This document shows, piece after piece, positions 39,809-49,002 of a stretch of DNA of 64,000 nt (position 1 is its first letter; each line of letters starts with the position of its first letter). The notes beneath the pieces were generated by a model. It worked only from the letters and a program-made list of their open reading frames with translations. It ran no database searches and had not been told where the DNA came from. The position numbers and the translations under genes were made by a program. The stretch covers positions 2,108,001 to 2,172,000 of the forward strand of contig NZ_CP018076.1 of the NCBI RefSeq assembly GCF_001886735.1. Reading direction: 5' to 3'. This stretch comes from Sulfitobacter alexandrii (GTDB lineage Bacteria; Pseudomonadota; Alphaproteobacteria; Rhodobacterales; Rhodobacteraceae).

Positions 39809-40693
39809 ATGAGCGGGGATGGAAGGGCTATCACGATGTTGCGTGGGGTTATGTTGCCTCCAATAGGCACGAAGCGAGAGGATGATGGAAGAACGAGCTT
39901 CTTCATTAGTGGTGACGGAGCATTCCTGAGTACCGTTCCTGCTGCTGTTTTATATTGGGATAGGCTTTATGCCCCCATCGCCATTAGAGGGATGGCTCCT
40001 CATTATGATGCAGCCGTCGAAAGCCTCGTGGCGCTCGGCATTGCAGAAAGCTTCGATTTGAAATCTGAAAATGAGTTTTCATTAGGTGATATACCATCGA
40101 TGATTTCTAAGTACGCGGCTTCGCTTGACGAACTTGACTCAAGAGATTCCCAAGTTTGGTCGGTAATGCCATTGCATCCGGATCAAAAATCTACACTTGC
40201 CGCTCAGTCTTCGCCCTATTTTCCTAAGCCCACTGCAACTATTGCTTCAATTGAAGTGCAACTGAGGAATGCTCTACCAGTACCAGATCGGGAGGTACCC
40301 TTCGAAGATCTTCTAGAGTTTAAGAACTCAAGGAAGGACCAGATAGGCCGGCTTCACGCAGAACTAAGCCAAGTTGCGTCAAGATATGTCGGAGCAATGG
40401 ATGACGAAAAAGCCCTTTCATCCGCATTGATTGATGTTAACACAGCGGTCTCAGAGCTTCATCGTGTCTACGAGGAAAAGTGGATTAAGAGAACAACCAA
40501 GAGTCTTACGTCTGCATTTGCTTTTGAAGGCGCATTACCGGCTGGGGTAGCTTATTTACTGGGTGTTGAGATAGACAAAGCTTTTCTTGTCGGGGCCGGC
40601 GTTGCGATTGCCAAGTCTGCTGTGACGGCGAGCGTTCCCGACAAACACAAAGATCATCCCTATTCCTATGTACTGGGTGCGAGAAACATATAG
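39809..40693 (+). CDS. DUF6236-like protein, probably horizontally acquired
   Basis: 294 residues, function unknown. The middle NALPVPDREVPFEDLLEFKN, followed by a helical region with heptads (SRKDQIGRLHAELSQVASRY), and the N-terminal AAVLYWDRLYAPIA fit my recollection of the DUF6236 family. The C-terminal part is weakly hydrophobic (GVAYLLGVEIDKAFLVGAGV). Base use is markedly more AT-rich than all neighbours, with codons such as TTA, ATA and AGA that are nearly absent elsewhere in the window. Start choice is uncertain: ATG 39809 lacks a good Shine-Dalgarno, and ATG 39836 or 39851 is possible. Confidence 0.65.
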   Translation: MSGDGRAITMLRGVMLPPIGTKREDDGRTSFFISGDGAFLSTVPAAVLYWDRLYAPIAIRGMAPHYDAAVESLVALGIAESFDLKSENEFSLGDIPSMISKYAASLDELDSRDSQVWSVMPLHPDQKSTLAAQSSPYFPKPTATIASIEVQLRNALPVPDREVPFEDLLEFKNSRKDQIGRLHAELSQVASRYVGAMDDEKALSSALIDVNTAVSELHRVYEEKWIKRTTKSLTSAFAFEGALPAGVAYLLGVEIDKAFLVGAGVAIAKSAVTASVPDKHKDHPYSYVLGARNI

Positions 40694-40740
40694 GCTTGGT
40701 CCTTATATGCGCACACATCATTTGATAGTCTTTTTGGTCC

Positions 40741-40782
40741 CTCAGTTAATTTTCGAAGAATTTGCAAAATTCGTTAACTGAG
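40741..40782. repeat. Long interrupted inverted repeat downstream of the AT-rich gene
   Basis: CTCAGTTAA (40741-40749) pairs perfectly with TTAACTGAG (40774-40782), and inside it GAATTT-GCA-AAATTC forms a second perfect 6-bp hairpin. No T-run follows. It could end transcription of the AT-rich gene or be a recombination/protein-binding site from the acquired DNA; undecided. Confidence 0.6.
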
Positions 40783-40856
40783 CAGAACCGCCGCTCGCGC
40801 CAACTGCAGCGCTTGTTTTTGTCGTCTCAGACCGGGTCATTCGCTCCCCCCCCAAC

Positions 40857-40882
40857 GCAAAAGGGCGGGCCAGACGGCCCGC
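40857..40882 (-). terminator. Terminator of the cyclophilin pair
   Basis: Read on the minus strand: GCGGGCC, 4-nt loop, GGCCCGC, then CCTTTTG. A 7-bp GC stem with a short T-run, 23 bp past the stop of the secreted cyclophilin. Confidence 0.75.
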
Positions 40883-40905
40883 ACCTTGCTTGAATTCATC
40901 CGCGG

Positions 40906-41457
40906 TCACTCGGTGACGGTGACCTTGCGCATCACGTCCGGCGTGCCGTCGACCGCGCCGTTGCCGCCGGTGCCGCGCTTGATCGCGTCGACCACGTCCT
41001 GCCCGCCGGTCACCCTTCCGACCACGGTGTACTGACCGTTCAGGAAATACCCTTCGTCGAACATGATGAAGAACTGGCTGTTGGCGGAATTGGGGTTCTG
41101 CGACCGGGCCATGCCCACGACGCCCTTGTCGAACGGGATGTCGGAGAATTCGGCAGGCACGTCGGGCAGGTCGGAGCCGCCCATGCCCGCGCGCGACAGG
41201 TCGCCGCCTTCCTTGCCGAACTGGACGTCGCCGGTCTGCGCCATGAAGCCGTCGATCACGCGGTGGAACACGACGCCATCGTAGGCGCCCTGCTCCGCCA
41301 GCGTGGTGATCCGCTCCACGTGCTGCGGTGCCACGTCCTCCAGCAGGTCGATGGTCACGGTGCCGTTCGCCTCGCCCTCGACCTCGATCTCGAGGCCGGT
41401 CGCGCCGGCGGCACCGGCCGTGAGGACGGCTGCGGTTGCGATCAGGAACTTACGCAT
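40906..41457 (-). CDS. Exported cyclophilin-type peptidyl-prolyl isomerase
   Basis: 183 residues: signal peptide (1-20, ending GAAGATG) and a PpiA/PpiB-type cyclophilin domain. Core motifs are [40 protein letters not shown] and [20 protein letters not shown]. Likely acts on proline bonds of periplasmic proteins. Its ATG lies 8 bases inside the end of the upstream cytosolic cyclophilin, so they are translationally coupled paralogues. A terminator follows. Confidence 0.92.
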   Translation of the reverse strand: MRKFLIATAAVLTAGAAGATGLEIEVEGEANGTVTIDLLEDVAPQHVERITTLAEQGAYDGVVFHRVIDGFMAQTGDVQFGKEGGDLSRAGMGGSDLPDVPAEFSDIPFDKGVVGMARSQNPNSANSQFFIMFDEGYFLNGQYTVVGRVTGGQDVVDAIKRGTGGNGAVDGTPDVMRKVTVTE

Positions 41458-41956
41458 CGGCGGCCACCTTGACGCGGATCATGCGGTCGGGTTCGGCCGG
41501 CGGCTCGCCGCGGGTGATGGCATCCACGTGCTCCATCCCGCTGATGACCTGGCCATAGACCGTGTACTGGCCGTTCAGGAAGTCGTTGTCCTTGAAGTTG
41601 ATGAAGAACTGGCTGTTCGCGCTGTCGGGATTGGCCGACCGCGCCGCGCCCAGCGATCCACGGGCGTGCGGCACCTTGGAAAATTCCGCCGGCACGTTGC
41701 CGAGGTCCGAACCGCCGGTTCCCGCGAGGCGCAGGTTGAATCCGTCTTCCATGTTCCCGTGCTCCACATCGCCGGTCTGGGCCATGAACCCGTCGATCAC
41801 CCGGTGGAACGCGACATTGTCGTACTTGCCCGCGCGGGCCAGTTCCTTCATCCGGGCCACGTGCTTGGGCGCCACGTCGGGCAGAAGCTGGATGGTGACG
41901 GTGCCGCCCTTCAACTCCATCAGGATCGTGTTTTCGGGGTCTTTGATCTCGGCCAT
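41450..41956 (-). CDS. Cytosolic cyclophilin-type peptidyl-prolyl isomerase
   Basis: 168 residues with no signal peptide. The cyclophilin core [40 protein letters not shown] and [20 protein letters not shown] is complete, including Arg, Phe and Gln active-site residues (FHRVI, FMAQTGD). ATG 41956 is chosen over a much longer frame that crosses the pgk promoter region. Divergent from pgk. Confidence 0.93.
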   Translation of the reverse strand: MAEIKDPENTILMELKGGTVTIQLLPDVAPKHVARMKELARAGKYDNVAFHRVIDGFMAQTGDVEHGNMEDGFNLRLAGTGGSDLGNVPAEFSKVPHARGSLGAARSANPDSANSQFFINFKDNDFLNGQYTVYGQVISGMEHVDAITRGEPPAEPDRMIRVKVAADA

Positions 41957-42085
41957 GCGGGTCTCCTTCGCAAAATGGGTTGGGCGATACCTAAGTCCGA
42001 TCGTCGGGATTGCCAAGCAGATGCATTGACCCCCGCGCCGGATATGGCAAAAGACGGCCATCGCACCGCAAACCGGAGGAACGGC

Positions 42086-43273
42086 ATGGGCTGGAAGACA
42101 CTGGATGACATGGAACTGAACGGCAAGACCGTGCTGGTGCGTGTCGACATCAACGTGCCGGTCGAGGACGGGCGCGTGACGGATTCCACGCGGATCGAGC
42201 GCATCGTTCCGACCGTCACCGACATCCTCTCTGCCGGTGGCACGCCGGTGCTGCTGGCGCATTTCGGCAGGCCCAAGGGCAAGGTGGTCCCCGAGATGTC
42301 GCTGAAGCCGCTGCTGCCCGCGCTAGAGGACGCGCTGGGGCGCAGCGTCACGCTGATCGACAGCATCGATGCGGCGGAGGCCGGGCTTGATCCGGATGCC
42401 GAGGTCCTGCTTCTGGAAAACATCCGCTTCGAGCCCGGCGAGGAAAAGAATGACACCGCCCTCGCCCGCCGTCTGGCGGCGCTGGGGGATGTGTATTGCA
42501 ACGACGCCTTTTCGGCTGCACACCGTGCCCATGCCTCGACCGAGGCGCTGGCGCGGCTGTTACCCGCCTGCGCGGGCCGGCTGATGGAGGCGGAACTCTC
42601 CGCCCTCGAGGCGGCGCTGTCCACGCCCGAACGCCCCGTGGGGGCCGTTGTCGGCGGCGCGAAAGTATCCACCAAGATCGAATTGCTGGAAAACCTCGTC
42701 AACCGGCTCGACGTGCTGGTGATCGGCGGCGGCATGGCGAATACCTTTCTCGCCGCGCTGGGGGCCGACATGGGCGCATCGCTGAAGGAGCCGGACTTCT
42801 ACGGCACCGCCTGCGACATCCTCGCGCAGGCCGACAAGTCGGGGTGCCGCGTGATCCTGCCGGTCGACGGGCTGGTCGCCCGCGAATTCGCCGCCGGGGC
42901 CGCGCACGAGGTCATTGCGCTGGGGCCGGACACCGCGCTGGCATCGGACCAGATGGTGCTGGATGCCGGCCCGGACAGCATCGCTCTGGTTGAGGCCGCC
43001 TTCGAGGGGTTACGCACGCTGATCTGGAACGGGCCGATGGGCGCGTTCGAGATCGCCCCCTTCGACACCGCCACGGTGGCCGCCGCGCGCGCTGCCGCCC
43101 GCCAGACGCGCGACGGCACGCTGACCTCCGTCGCCGGGGGCGGCGACACCGTCGCGGCGCTGAACCAGGCCGGGGTGGCCGACGATTTCACCTACATTTC
43201 CACCGCGGGGGGCGCGTTCCTCGAATGGATGGAGGGCAAGGAGCTGCCCGGCGTGGCCGCGCTCGACAGCTGA
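42086..43273 (+). CDS. pgk: Phosphoglycerate kinase
   Basis: ATP-producing step of glycolysis (or its reverse). 395 residues. Seen: [21 protein letters not shown] near the start, [36 protein letters not shown] and the nucleotide loop [18 protein letters not shown] Shine-Dalgarno stands 6 bases before ATG 42086. No gap or fba is next to it; the only GAPDH in the window is 29 kb away. Confidence 0.97.
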   Translation: MGWKTLDDMELNGKTVLVRVDINVPVEDGRVTDSTRIERIVPTVTDILSAGGTPVLLAHFGRPKGKVVPEMSLKPLLPALEDALGRSVTLIDSIDAAEAGLDPDAEVLLLENIRFEPGEEKNDTALARRLAALGDVYCNDAFSAAHRAHASTEALARLLPACAGRLMEAELSALEAALSTPERPVGAVVGGAKVSTKIELLENLVNRLDVLVIGGGMANTFLAALGADMGASLKEPDFYGTACDILAQADKSGCRVILPVDGLVAREFAAGAAHEVIALGPDTALASDQMVLDAGPDSIALVEAAFEGLRTLIWNGPMGAFEIAPFDTATVAAARAAARQTRDGTLTSVAGGGDTVAALNQAGVADDFTYISTAGGAFLEWMEGKELPGVAALDS

Positions 43274-43332
43274 CGCTGGCTTCGGACCGCCGAAACGGCT
43301 AGTCTTCCGGGCAGGCTGCAAGGGGGGCTGGC

Positions 43333-44115
43333 ATGGCTGACTGGACACTCATCACCGGGGCATCCGACGGTCTGGGCGCGGAATTCGCCAAACTGGCGGC
43401 AAAGCATGGCCGCAACGTCGTCCTCACCGCGCGCTCCGAGAACAGGCTCGAGGCCCTCGCCGAGGACCTGCGCGCCGACGGGGTCGACGTGGTGGTTATC
43501 CCTGCCGACCTGAACGACCTGGCCGAGGTCGACAGGCTCTGGTCGGCGGCGACGGATGGCCGGCGGATCGACTTTCTGGTGAACAACGCGGGCCTGGGTC
43601 GCAACGGCCCTTTCGGGACCGACGGCGGCGCGGGCTGGGACATGGAACTAAGCAGCATCGACGTCAACGTGCGCGCCCTCACGCGGCTCATGCGGCTGGC
43701 CATCCCGCACATGACCGAGGCCGGGTCGGGACGGATCCTGAACGTGGCGTCGGTGGCGGGGTTCCTGCCCGGCCCGAACATGGCGGTCTATCACGCGACA
43801 AAGGCGTTCGTGCTGCATCTGTCCGAAGCGGTGGCGCACGAACTGCGCAACACCCGCGTCACCGTCACCGCGCTGTGCCCGGGCGCCACCCGTACCGGGT
43901 TCTTCGGCAAGGCGGACATGAACGGGGTGCGATTGCTGAAGCTGGCGCCGCCCGCCAATGCGCACGATGTCGCGAAGATCGGCTGGCAGGCCGCGCTCGG
44001 CGGGCGGCGCGTGGTCGTACCGGGGGCGATGAACACCCTGTCCAGCCTGCTGCCCCGTGTCGCGCCGCGCGGTCTCGTGACCGCCCTGACCGGCAAGATC
44101 ATGTCGAAAAACTGA
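43333..44115 (+). CDS. Short-chain dehydrogenase/reductase
   Basis: 260-residue classical SDR: dinucleotide loop TGASDGLGAEFAKLAA, NNAGLG motif (FLVNNAGLGRNG), catalytic Ser/Tyr/Lys in NVASVAGF and YHATKAFVLHLSEAV. The C-terminal VVVPGAMNTLSSLLPRVAPR extension is frequent in the YdfG/DltE-like group. Substrate unknown. It follows pgk by 59 bp. Confidence 0.9.
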   Translation: MADWTLITGASDGLGAEFAKLAAKHGRNVVLTARSENRLEALAEDLRADGVDVVVIPADLNDLAEVDRLWSAATDGRRIDFLVNNAGLGRNGPFGTDGGAGWDMELSSIDVNVRALTRLMRLAIPHMTEAGSGRILNVASVAGFLPGPNMAVYHATKAFVLHLSEAVAHELRNTRVTVTALCPGATRTGFFGKADMNGVRLLKLAPPANAHDVAKIGWQAALGGRRVVVPGAMNTLSSLLPRVAPRGLVTALTGKIMSKN

Positions 44116-44202
44116 TCCGCCTGCACGCAGGGGATTCACATGCCGAATCGCCTGTGTCATAGTGCTGTCACGTCCACCAAGAGACGACACGAGGCAGACC
44201 AG

Positions 44203-44502
44203 ATGACACGCACCGCACGCCCGGCCTTCGGCACCCTGCTGTTCTTCGCGATCGCATTCGCGCTCAGCCTCTATTTCACCTTCGCGGCCGTGCAGGGCGA
44301 CTACGGCCTGTTCCGGCGGGCAGAGATCGTGGCGGAAAGCCAGGATCTGCGCAGCCGACTGGCGGAAGTGCGGATGGACGTGGCGCGGATGGAGAACCTG
44401 ACGCGCCGGATGTCCGACGACTACCTCGACCTCGATCTGGTGGACGAACAGGCGCGCAAGGTGCTGGGCATGGTGCGCCCTGATGAAATCGTGATCAGAT
44501 AG
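44203..44502 (+). CDS. FtsB/DivIC-like septum formation initiator
   Basis: 99-residue bitopic protein: short cytoplasmic N-terminus, one membrane helix (about 8-30, AFGTLLFFAIAFALSLYFTF), and a periplasmic coiled coil (about 45-75) ending in the family-like DLDLVDEQARKVLGMVRPDEIVI. In the divisome FtsB links FtsL and FtsQ. The ATG at 44203 is chosen because the upstream extension is not family-like. The gene sits right before pdhA, a neighbourhood I recall for alphaproteobacteria. Confidence 0.88.
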   Translation: MTRTARPAFGTLLFFAIAFALSLYFTFAAVQGDYGLFRRAEIVAESQDLRSRLAEVRMDVARMENLTRRMSDDYLDLDLVDEQARKVLGMVRPDEIVIR

Positions 44503-44595
44503 GGTCGAAATCCGGCGCGACATCGGTCACCCTGGGCCGGCAGGCGCGCGCTGGGAAAAGGCCTCTACACTTCCGGGCGCGAATCCGCTACAGAA

Positions 44596-44613
44596 TAGTT
44601 TAACGCTAAACTA
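44596..44613. promoter_or_regulatory. Palindromic operator upstream of pdhA, shared with lpdA
   Basis: TAGTTTAACGCTAAACTA, perfect 7-bp arms around ACGC, 42 bp before the pdhA start. A -10-like TACAGAAT (44589-44596) abuts it. It matches the lpdA palindrome (29513-29530) at 15 of 18 positions, suggesting that one repressor controls the whole pyruvate dehydrogenase complex. Confidence 0.75.
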
Positions 44614-44654
44614 ATTGCGCCGCCCGCTTGCTCGCGCGCACCGAGGAGATGCTC

Positions 44655-45674
44655 ATGGCCGCCAGAAAAGCCACCCAGAAACCCAACGTTTCAGCGGACG
44701 AGCTGAAAGGCTACTACAAGGACATGCTGCTAATCCGCCGGTTCGAGGAAAAGGCCGGCCAGCTTTACGGCATGGGCCTGATCGGTGGCTTCTGCCACCT
44801 GTATATCGGTCAGGAAGCCGTGGTTGTCGGCCTCGAGGCCACCGCCAAGGAAGGCGACAGCCGCATCACCACGTACCGCGACCACGGGCACATGCTGGCC
44901 TGCGGCATGGATCCCAACGGCGTGATGGCCGAGCTTACCGGGCGCGAGGGGGGCTACTCCAAGGGCAAGGGCGGCTCCATGCACATGTTCTCCAAGGAGA
45001 AGAAGTTCTACGGCGGCCACGGTATCGTGGGCGCCAACGTGCCGCTTGGTGCGGGGCTGGCCTTTGCCGACAAGTACAAGGGCAACGACAACGTCACCTT
45101 CACCTACTTCGGCGACGGCGCGGCGAACCAGGGCCAGGTCTACGAGACCTTCAACATGGCCGCGCTGTGGAAACTGCCGGTGATCTTCGTGATCGAGAAC
45201 AACCAGTACGCCATGGGCACCGCGCAACAGCGGTCCACCTCGTCCGCCGAGATCTGGGAGCGCGGCAAGGCCTTCGGCATCCCCGGCGAAGCGGTGGACG
45301 GCATGGACGTGCTCGCCGTCAAGGAAGCGGGCGAGAAGGCGGTCAAGCACTGCCGCTCCGGCGATGGCCCGTACATCCTCGAGATCAAGACCTATCGCTA
45401 TCGCGGACACTCCATGTCGGACCCGGCCAAGTACCGCACCCGCGAGGAGGTGCAGAAGATGCGCGACGAACGCGATCCGATCGAAGGCGTGCGCAAGATG
45501 CTGCTGGACGGCAACCATGCGACCGAGGAGGATCTCAAGGCCATCGACAGGGACATCAAGAAGGTCGTGAACGAGAGCGCCGATTTCGCCAAGGAGAGCC
45601 CCGAACCCGAGGTCGATGAACTCTGGACGGACATCTACGCGACCGAAGTCCCGCAGGGTGAGGCCACCGCCTGA
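44655..45674 (+). CDS. pdhA: Pyruvate dehydrogenase E1 component, alpha subunit
   Basis: Thiamine-diphosphate-dependent decarboxylation of pyruvate, as alpha2beta2 with PdhB. 339 residues. The ThDP-binding motif runs from YFGDGAANQG to IENNQYAMGT; the regulatory-loop segment YRYRGHSMSDPAKYRTREE is present. Start: ATG 44655 is six bases after GAGGAG (44643-44648), whereas ATG 44649 directly touches it. First gene of pdhA-pdhB-small ORF-pdhC. Confidence 0.97.
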   Translation: MAARKATQKPNVSADELKGYYKDMLLIRRFEEKAGQLYGMGLIGGFCHLYIGQEAVVVGLEATAKEGDSRITTYRDHGHMLACGMDPNGVMAELTGREGGYSKGKGGSMHMFSKEKKFYGGHGIVGANVPLGAGLAFADKYKGNDNVTFTYFGDGAANQGQVYETFNMAALWKLPVIFVIENNQYAMGTAQQRSTSSAEIWERGKAFGIPGEAVDGMDVLAVKEAGEKAVKHCRSGDGPYILEIKTYRYRGHSMSDPAKYRTREEVQKMRDERDPIEGVRKMLLDGNHATEEDLKAIDRDIKKVVNESADFAKESPEPEVDELWTDIYATEVPQGEATA

Positions 45675-45851
45675 TGCGGCAGTCCGCACGCCATGTCACC
45701 GCGCTGAACGCGGCCCAAAACGGGCGGATCGCACCGCCGCAGAATAAGACCATTTCCGAAATCATGGACACGGCCGGCGAGGCCCGCTTCGCCTCTGCCT
45801 TCCGCGCCGCGACTGTCCACTGTTCCGCCCAAGATCGATAGGGGAGCCGCA

Positions 45852-46111
45852 ATGCCCACAGAAATTCTCATGCCCGCCCTCTCCCCGACCATGGAGGAAG
45901 GCACGCTTGCCAAATGGATGGTCAAGGAAGGCGACACCGTCTCCTCCGGCGACATCCTGGCCGAGATCGAGACCGACAAGGCCACGATGGAATTCGAAGC
46001 CGTGGATGAAGGCACCATCGGCAAGATCCTGATCGACGAGGGCACCGAGGGGGTCAAGGTCAACACCCCCATCGCCGTGCTGCTGGAAGAAGGTGAAAGC
46101 GCCGACGACAT
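45852..46111 (+). repeat. Direct repeat copy 1: lipoyl-domain DNA in pdhB
   Basis: This 260-bp segment differs from 47519-47778 in pdhC at only 20 positions by my count, and the last 71 bp are identical. Most differences are in third codon positions. Recombination between the copies would remove the E1-beta catalytic part and the small ORF. Confidence 0.9.
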
Positions 46112-47252
46112 CGACACCGCGAAGGCGAAGGACACCGGCGCCAAAGACGCACCGGAGGCAAAGAAGGCGACGAAAAAGGACGCAGACGAAGACAAACCGG
46201 CCCCCGCCGAAGGCAAATCCCACCCCGAGCCACAGGCCGACGTGACGCCGGACTGGCCCGAGGATACCAAGCTGAAACAGCAGACCGTCCGCGAAGCGCT
46301 GCGGGATGCCATGGCCGAGGAAATGCGCCGCGACGAGAATGTCTTTCTCATGGGCGAGGAAGTCGCCGAGTACCAGGGCGCCTACAAGATCAGCCAGGGC
46401 CTGCTGGATGAATTCGGCTCGAAGCGGGTGATCGACACGCCGATCACGGAACACGGATTTGCCGGGATCGGCGTCGGCGCGGCATTCGGCGGCCTCCGCC
46501 CCATCGTCGAATTCATGACATGGAACTTCGCGATGCAGGCCATCGACCAGATCATCAACTCCGCCGCCAAAACGCTGTACATGTCGGGTGGCCAGATGGG
46601 GGCGCCCATGGTCTTCCGCGGACCCAACGGCGCCGCCGCGCGTGTCGCGGCACAACACAGCCAGGACTACGCCGCCTGGTACATGCAGATCCCCGGCCTG
46701 AAGGTCGCGATGCCCTACTCCGCCTCCGACTACAAAGGGCTGATGAAGACCGCGATCCGCGACCCGAACCCGGTGGTCTTCCTCGAGAACGAGATCCTCT
46801 ATGGCCGCAGTTTCGATGTGCCCGAGATCGAGGATTACACCGTTCCCTTCGGCAAGGCGCGCATCTGGCGCGAGGGCGACGACGTGACAATCGTCAGCTT
46901 CGGCATCGGCATGAGCTACGCGCTGGAAGCCGCCGACAAGCTGGCGGAGGACGGGATCATGGCCGAGGTGATCGACCTGCGCACCCTGCGCCCGATGGAT
47001 ACCGACGCGATCCTGAAGTCGGTCAGGAAGACCAACCGCTGCGTCACGGTCGAGGAAGGCTGGCCGCAGCCCTCCGTCGGCAGCTACATCTCCAGTGTCA
47101 TCATGCAGGAGGCTTTCGATTATCTCGACGCCCCCGTGATCAACTGCACCGGCAAGGATGTTCCGATGCCCTACGCGGCCAATCTCGAGAAACTCGCGCT
47201 GGTGACGACCGACGAGGTCATCGAGGCCGTGAAAAAAGTCACCTACAGGTAA
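45852..47252 (+). CDS. pdhB: Pyruvate dehydrogenase E1 component, beta subunit, with N-terminal lipoyl domain
   Basis: 466 residues, longer than ordinary E1-beta (about 330) because an intact lipoyl domain (1-80, lipoylation Lys43 in [10 protein letters not shown]) and a K/A/E/P-rich linker (about 90-135) precede the E1-beta fold (about 140-466: [49 protein letters not shown]). Such lipoyl-E1-beta hybrids are known from alphaproteobacteria. The first 260 bp are 92% identical to the start of pdhC. A 177-bp gap without a gene separates it from pdhA. Confidence 0.96.
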   Translation: MPTEILMPALSPTMEEGTLAKWMVKEGDTVSSGDILAEIETDKATMEFEAVDEGTIGKILIDEGTEGVKVNTPIAVLLEEGESADDIDTAKAKDTGAKDAPEAKKATKKDADEDKPAPAEGKSHPEPQADVTPDWPEDTKLKQQTVREALRDAMAEEMRRDENVFLMGEEVAEYQGAYKISQGLLDEFGSKRVIDTPITEHGFAGIGVGAAFGGLRPIVEFMTWNFAMQAIDQIINSAAKTLYMSGGQMGAPMVFRGPNGAAARVAAQHSQDYAAWYMQIPGLKVAMPYSASDYKGLMKTAIRDPNPVVFLENEILYGRSFDVPEIEDYTVPFGKARIWREGDDVTIVSFGIGMSYALEAADKLAEDGIMAEVIDLRTLRPMDTDAILKSVRKTNRCVTVEEGWPQPSVGSYISSVIMQEAFDYLDAPVINCTGKDVPMPYAANLEKLALVTTDEVIEAVKKVTYR

Positions 47253-47261
47253 GGCCAGGTC

Positions 47262-47519
47262 ATGGAACCCAATCAAATCGAAAGCCGCAAGGCCGGCAAG
47301 GAACTGGTGCTCATGATGCAGGTGGATGGTCGCCAGTACCGTCTCACCGCGCCGGAAGAGTTGCTGGACGACGAGTGCGGCGACGACGCAGACGAGGCCA
47401 CCCGCACCGCATGGGTCCGCAAACACCTGCCCGGGATCGTGTCGGCCATCGGCGCGCGCGAGGACGGTGGCTGGCTCAAGGCGCCCTACAACCGTATCAT
47501 GGTAGAGGAGATCGACTGA
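47262..47519 (+). CDS. Small acidic protein between pdhB and pdhC, unknown function
   Basis: 85 residues. [20 protein letters not shown] opens a small alpha/beta-looking domain; an acidic patch [11 protein letters not shown] (about 36-46) follows, then a helix [20 protein letters not shown]. No catalytic motif and no membrane segment. I do not recognise the family with certainty (DUF1488-like at best). It starts 9 bp after pdhB and its TGA overlaps the pdhC ATG (TGATG), so it is made together with the E1 and E2 subunits. Confidence 0.75.
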   Translation: MEPNQIESRKAGKELVLMMQVDGRQYRLTAPEELLDDECGDDADEATRTAWVRKHLPGIVSAIGAREDGGWLKAPYNRIMVEEID

Positions 47520-47778
47520 TGCCCACTGAAATCCTCATGCCCGCCCTTTCCCCCACCATGGAGGAAGGCACCTTGGCCAAATGGCTGGTCAAGGAAGGCG
47601 ATACTGTCTCCTCCGGCGACATCATGTGCGAGATCGAGACCGACAAGGCAACGATGGAATTCGAGGCGGTGGACGAAGGCACCATCGGCAAGATCCTCAT
47701 CGGCGAAGGCACCGAGGGGGTCAAGGTCAACACCCCCATCGCCGTGCTGCTGGAAGAAGGTGAAAGCGCCGACGACAT
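47519..47778 (+). repeat. Direct repeat copy 2: lipoyl-domain DNA in pdhC
   Basis: Partner of 45852-46111 (240 of 260 positions identical, final 71 bp identical). See that entry. Confidence 0.9.
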
Positions 47779-48901
47779 TGGCGAGCCCTCTGCCGCCGAG
47801 CCGGACGCGGACAAGTCGAGCCATGCCGCACCGGCGGCGTCGTCATCAGACACCGCCCCCGAAGGCGGCTACGGGCGCGGCGCGACGGACGCCAACGCGG
47901 AGAAATCGGAAGACGGCGGCAAGGACGCCGGAACCGCCCCCCCGGCGGGAGAGAACGACAAGGGCGAACGCATCTTCGCGTCCCCCCTCGCCCGCCGCAT
48001 CGCCGCGGACAAGGGGCTGGACCTCGCGCAGATCAAGGGGTCAGGCCCCAAGGGCCGCATCGTCAAGGCGGATGTCGAGGGCCTGTCGAAATCCGACGCG
48101 CCCAAGGCCGACGCACCAAAGGCCGAGGCATCGCAGGCCGCCGCACCGGCAGCCGCGGCAGCCCCGGCAGGCCCTTCCGCCGATGCTGTCGCAAAGATGT
48201 ACGAAGGCCGCGAGTACGAAGAGGTCAAGCTCGACGGCATGCGCCGCACGATCGCCACGCGCCTGACCGAGGCCAAGCAGACCGTGCCGCACTTCTACCT
48301 GCGTCGCGACATCCATCTCGACACGCTGATGGCCTTCCGCGCCCAACTCAACAAGCAGCTCGAACCGCGCGGCGTGAAGCTCAGCGTGAACGACTTCATC
48401 ATCAAGGCCTGCGCGCTCGCGCTGCAGGAGGTGCCTGACGCCAACGCGGTCTGGGCCGGCGACAGGATCCTCAAGCTGACGCCGTCGGACGTGGCGGTCG
48501 CCGTCGCGATCGAAGGGGGTCTTTTCACCCCCGTGTTGAAGGACGCCCATCAGAAGACGCTCTCGACGCTCTCCGCCGAGATGAAGGATCTTGCCAGCCG
48601 CGCCCGTGACCGCAAACTGGCTCCCCACGAATATCAGGGCGGCAGCTTTGCCATCTCCAACCTCGGGATGTTCGGGATAGACAACTTCGATGCGGTCATC
48701 AATCCGCCGCACGGCGCCATTCTTGCCGTCGGCGCGGGCGTTCAGAAACCCGTGGTGGACACCGACGGCCAGATCACCGTGGCGACGGTCATGTCCGTCA
48801 CCCTCTCGGTGGACCACCGTGTGATCGACGGCGCGCTTGGCGCCGAACTGCTCGGCGCGATCAAGGCGAACCTCGAAGCGCCGATGACCATGCTCGCCTG
48901 A
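47519..48901 (+). CDS. pdhC: Dihydrolipoamide acetyltransferase (E2) of pyruvate dehydrogenase
   Basis: 460 residues in the order lipoyl domain (1-80, Lys43), flexible linker (about 85-145), peripheral-subunit-binding domain (about 150-188, [20 protein letters not shown] then [14 protein letters not shown]), A/P-rich linker, and the catalytic acetyltransferase core (about 225-460) with His433 and Asp437 in [15 protein letters not shown]. Forms the core of the complex and moves acetyl groups to CoA. Starts at ATG 47519 by one-base overlap with the small upstream ORF. E3 (lpdA) is encoded elsewhere. Confidence 0.97.
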   Translation: MPTEILMPALSPTMEEGTLAKWLVKEGDTVSSGDIMCEIETDKATMEFEAVDEGTIGKILIGEGTEGVKVNTPIAVLLEEGESADDIGEPSAAEPDADKSSHAAPAASSSDTAPEGGYGRGATDANAEKSEDGGKDAGTAPPAGENDKGERIFASPLARRIAADKGLDLAQIKGSGPKGRIVKADVEGLSKSDAPKADAPKAEASQAAAPAAAAAPAGPSADAVAKMYEGREYEEVKLDGMRRTIATRLTEAKQTVPHFYLRRDIHLDTLMAFRAQLNKQLEPRGVKLSVNDFIIKACALALQEVPDANAVWAGDRILKLTPSDVAVAVAIEGGLFTPVLKDAHQKTLSTLSAEMKDLASRARDRKLAPHEYQGGSFAISNLGMFGIDNFDAVINPPHGAILAVGAGVQKPVVDTDGQITVATVMSVTLSVDHRVIDGALGAELLGAIKANLEAPMTMLA

Positions 48902-48950
48902 AAGCGCGCCCTCCGCCCTCTCCGGAAGGCGGGGGGATGCGGCACGCAAG

Positions 48951-48977
48951 AAAGCCGGGGCAACACCCCGGCTTTTT
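48951..48977. terminator. Bidirectional terminator between pdhC and cysE
   Basis: AAGCCGGGG (48952-48960), loop CAACA, CCCCGGCTT (48966-48974) then TTT: a perfect 9-bp stem 50 bp past pdhC and 25 bp past the cysE stop. Confidence 0.9.
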
Positions 48978-49002
48978 AGGTTCTACAGATTTGAATGGCG
49001 GC

